A stretch of 5,069 bases of DNA, taken from NCBI GenBank assembly GCA_021792885.1, contig JAJYTV010000174.1:1-5069 (forward strand), read 5' to 3'. The stretch is from Bacillota bacterium (GTDB lineage Bacteria > Bacillota > Sulfobacillia > JAJZYS01 > JAJYTV01). The first letter of the stretch is position 1, and each line of letters opens with the position of its first letter. This document shows, one piece after another, positions 4,959 through 5,069 of the stretch. The position numbers were made by a program, and so were the translations under genes. The notes under the pieces are model-generated. The model was given only the letters and a program-made list of their open reading frames with translations. It was not told the origin of the DNA and made no database searches.

Positions 4959-5069
4959 ATAACCGGCTTCGAGTTTTACATCATCGTGCTCCTCGTGTAC
5001 TTCGGCACCGACCTGATCGCCACATGGGGCCTCAATCTGCAGTTCGGCGTCACCGGCGTCCTGAACTTC
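4959..5069 (+). CDS. livM: LivM-like permease, N-terminal 37 codons (partial, runs off right edge), apparent ATA start
   Basis: Second membrane subunit of the importer, cut by the window end. The 37 visible codons read ITGFEFYIIVLLVYFGTDLI and continue to GLNLQFGVTGVLNF (24-37), the signature opening of LivM. The same LQFG-x3-VLN pattern appears in the LivH-like protein (27-35), in keeping with the shared ancestry of the two. Residues 6-22 form the first membrane segment. A TGA at 4950 closes the frame upstream, and the only codons before the conserved region are CGG, GCC, ATA, ACC, GGC, TTC and so on. No ATG, GTG or TTG occurs until the GTG at 4986, which would cut into the first membrane segment. 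ATA at 4959 sits six bases after a strong ribosome binding site. It may be a true AUA start, an ATG-to-ATA change, or a sign of a one-base error near 4954-4958 downstream of the GTG at 4949. Confidence 0.85.
   Translation, partial: MTGFEFYIIVLLVYFGTDLIATWGLNLQFGVTGVLNF

Noticed and set aside
4949..5069. Open frame from GTG at 4949
   Set aside because: It is out of frame with the LivM-like sequence and gives a His/Arg-rich shadow; considered only as part of a one-base-error explanation.

Overview
This is a strongly GC-rich bacterial chromosomal window. It uses TTG and GTG start codons and third positions rich in G and C. One promoter has a TAGGGT -10, and the binding protein is a lipoprotein. 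Together these fit an actinobacterium or a related high-GC lineage, but no taxonomic marker fixes the source, so this is an inference.

The left third (1-1837, minus strand) is the first 612 residues of pyruvate carboxylase. It holds the whole biotin carboxylase half and the beginning of the carboxyltransferase domain, and the rest runs off the left edge. It starts at a TTG behind a G-rich ribosome binding site, and a plausible promoter lies about 80 bases upstream of that start.

The middle (1838-2585) is a divergent regulatory region of about 750 bases with no convincing gene. It holds the pyc promoter on the left (1916-1944), several strong inverted repeats in the centre, a candidate operator, a promoter with a perfect TTGACA box pointing right (2415-2443), and a leader of about 135 bases with small hairpins. 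Both promoters carry the same four bases (ACCC) directly before the -35 element.

The right half (2586-5069, plus strand) is the start of a branched-chain-amino-acid-type (HAAT family) ABC importer operon. It encodes a substrate-binding lipoprotein, a LivH-like permease, and the first 37 codons of a LivM-like permease cut by the right edge. The ATPase genes (livG and livF types) would be expected further right. Two GC-only or nearly GC-only stem-loops sit between the binding protein and livH. The livM reading frame has no ATG, GTG or TTG at its natural start: a well-placed ribosome binding site leads to an ATA codon.

The importer would capture a substrate outside the membrane and pass it through a LivH-LivM channel. 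Amino acids, amides and other small organic acids are all possible for this family. Pyruvate carboxylase makes oxaloacetate in the cytoplasm. A shared regulatory link is possible but unproven. I found no mobile element, CRISPR array, tRNA or rRNA, and nothing that clearly amounts to a new system. The points most worth checking are the livM start, the intercistronic hairpins, and the structured divergent regulatory region.
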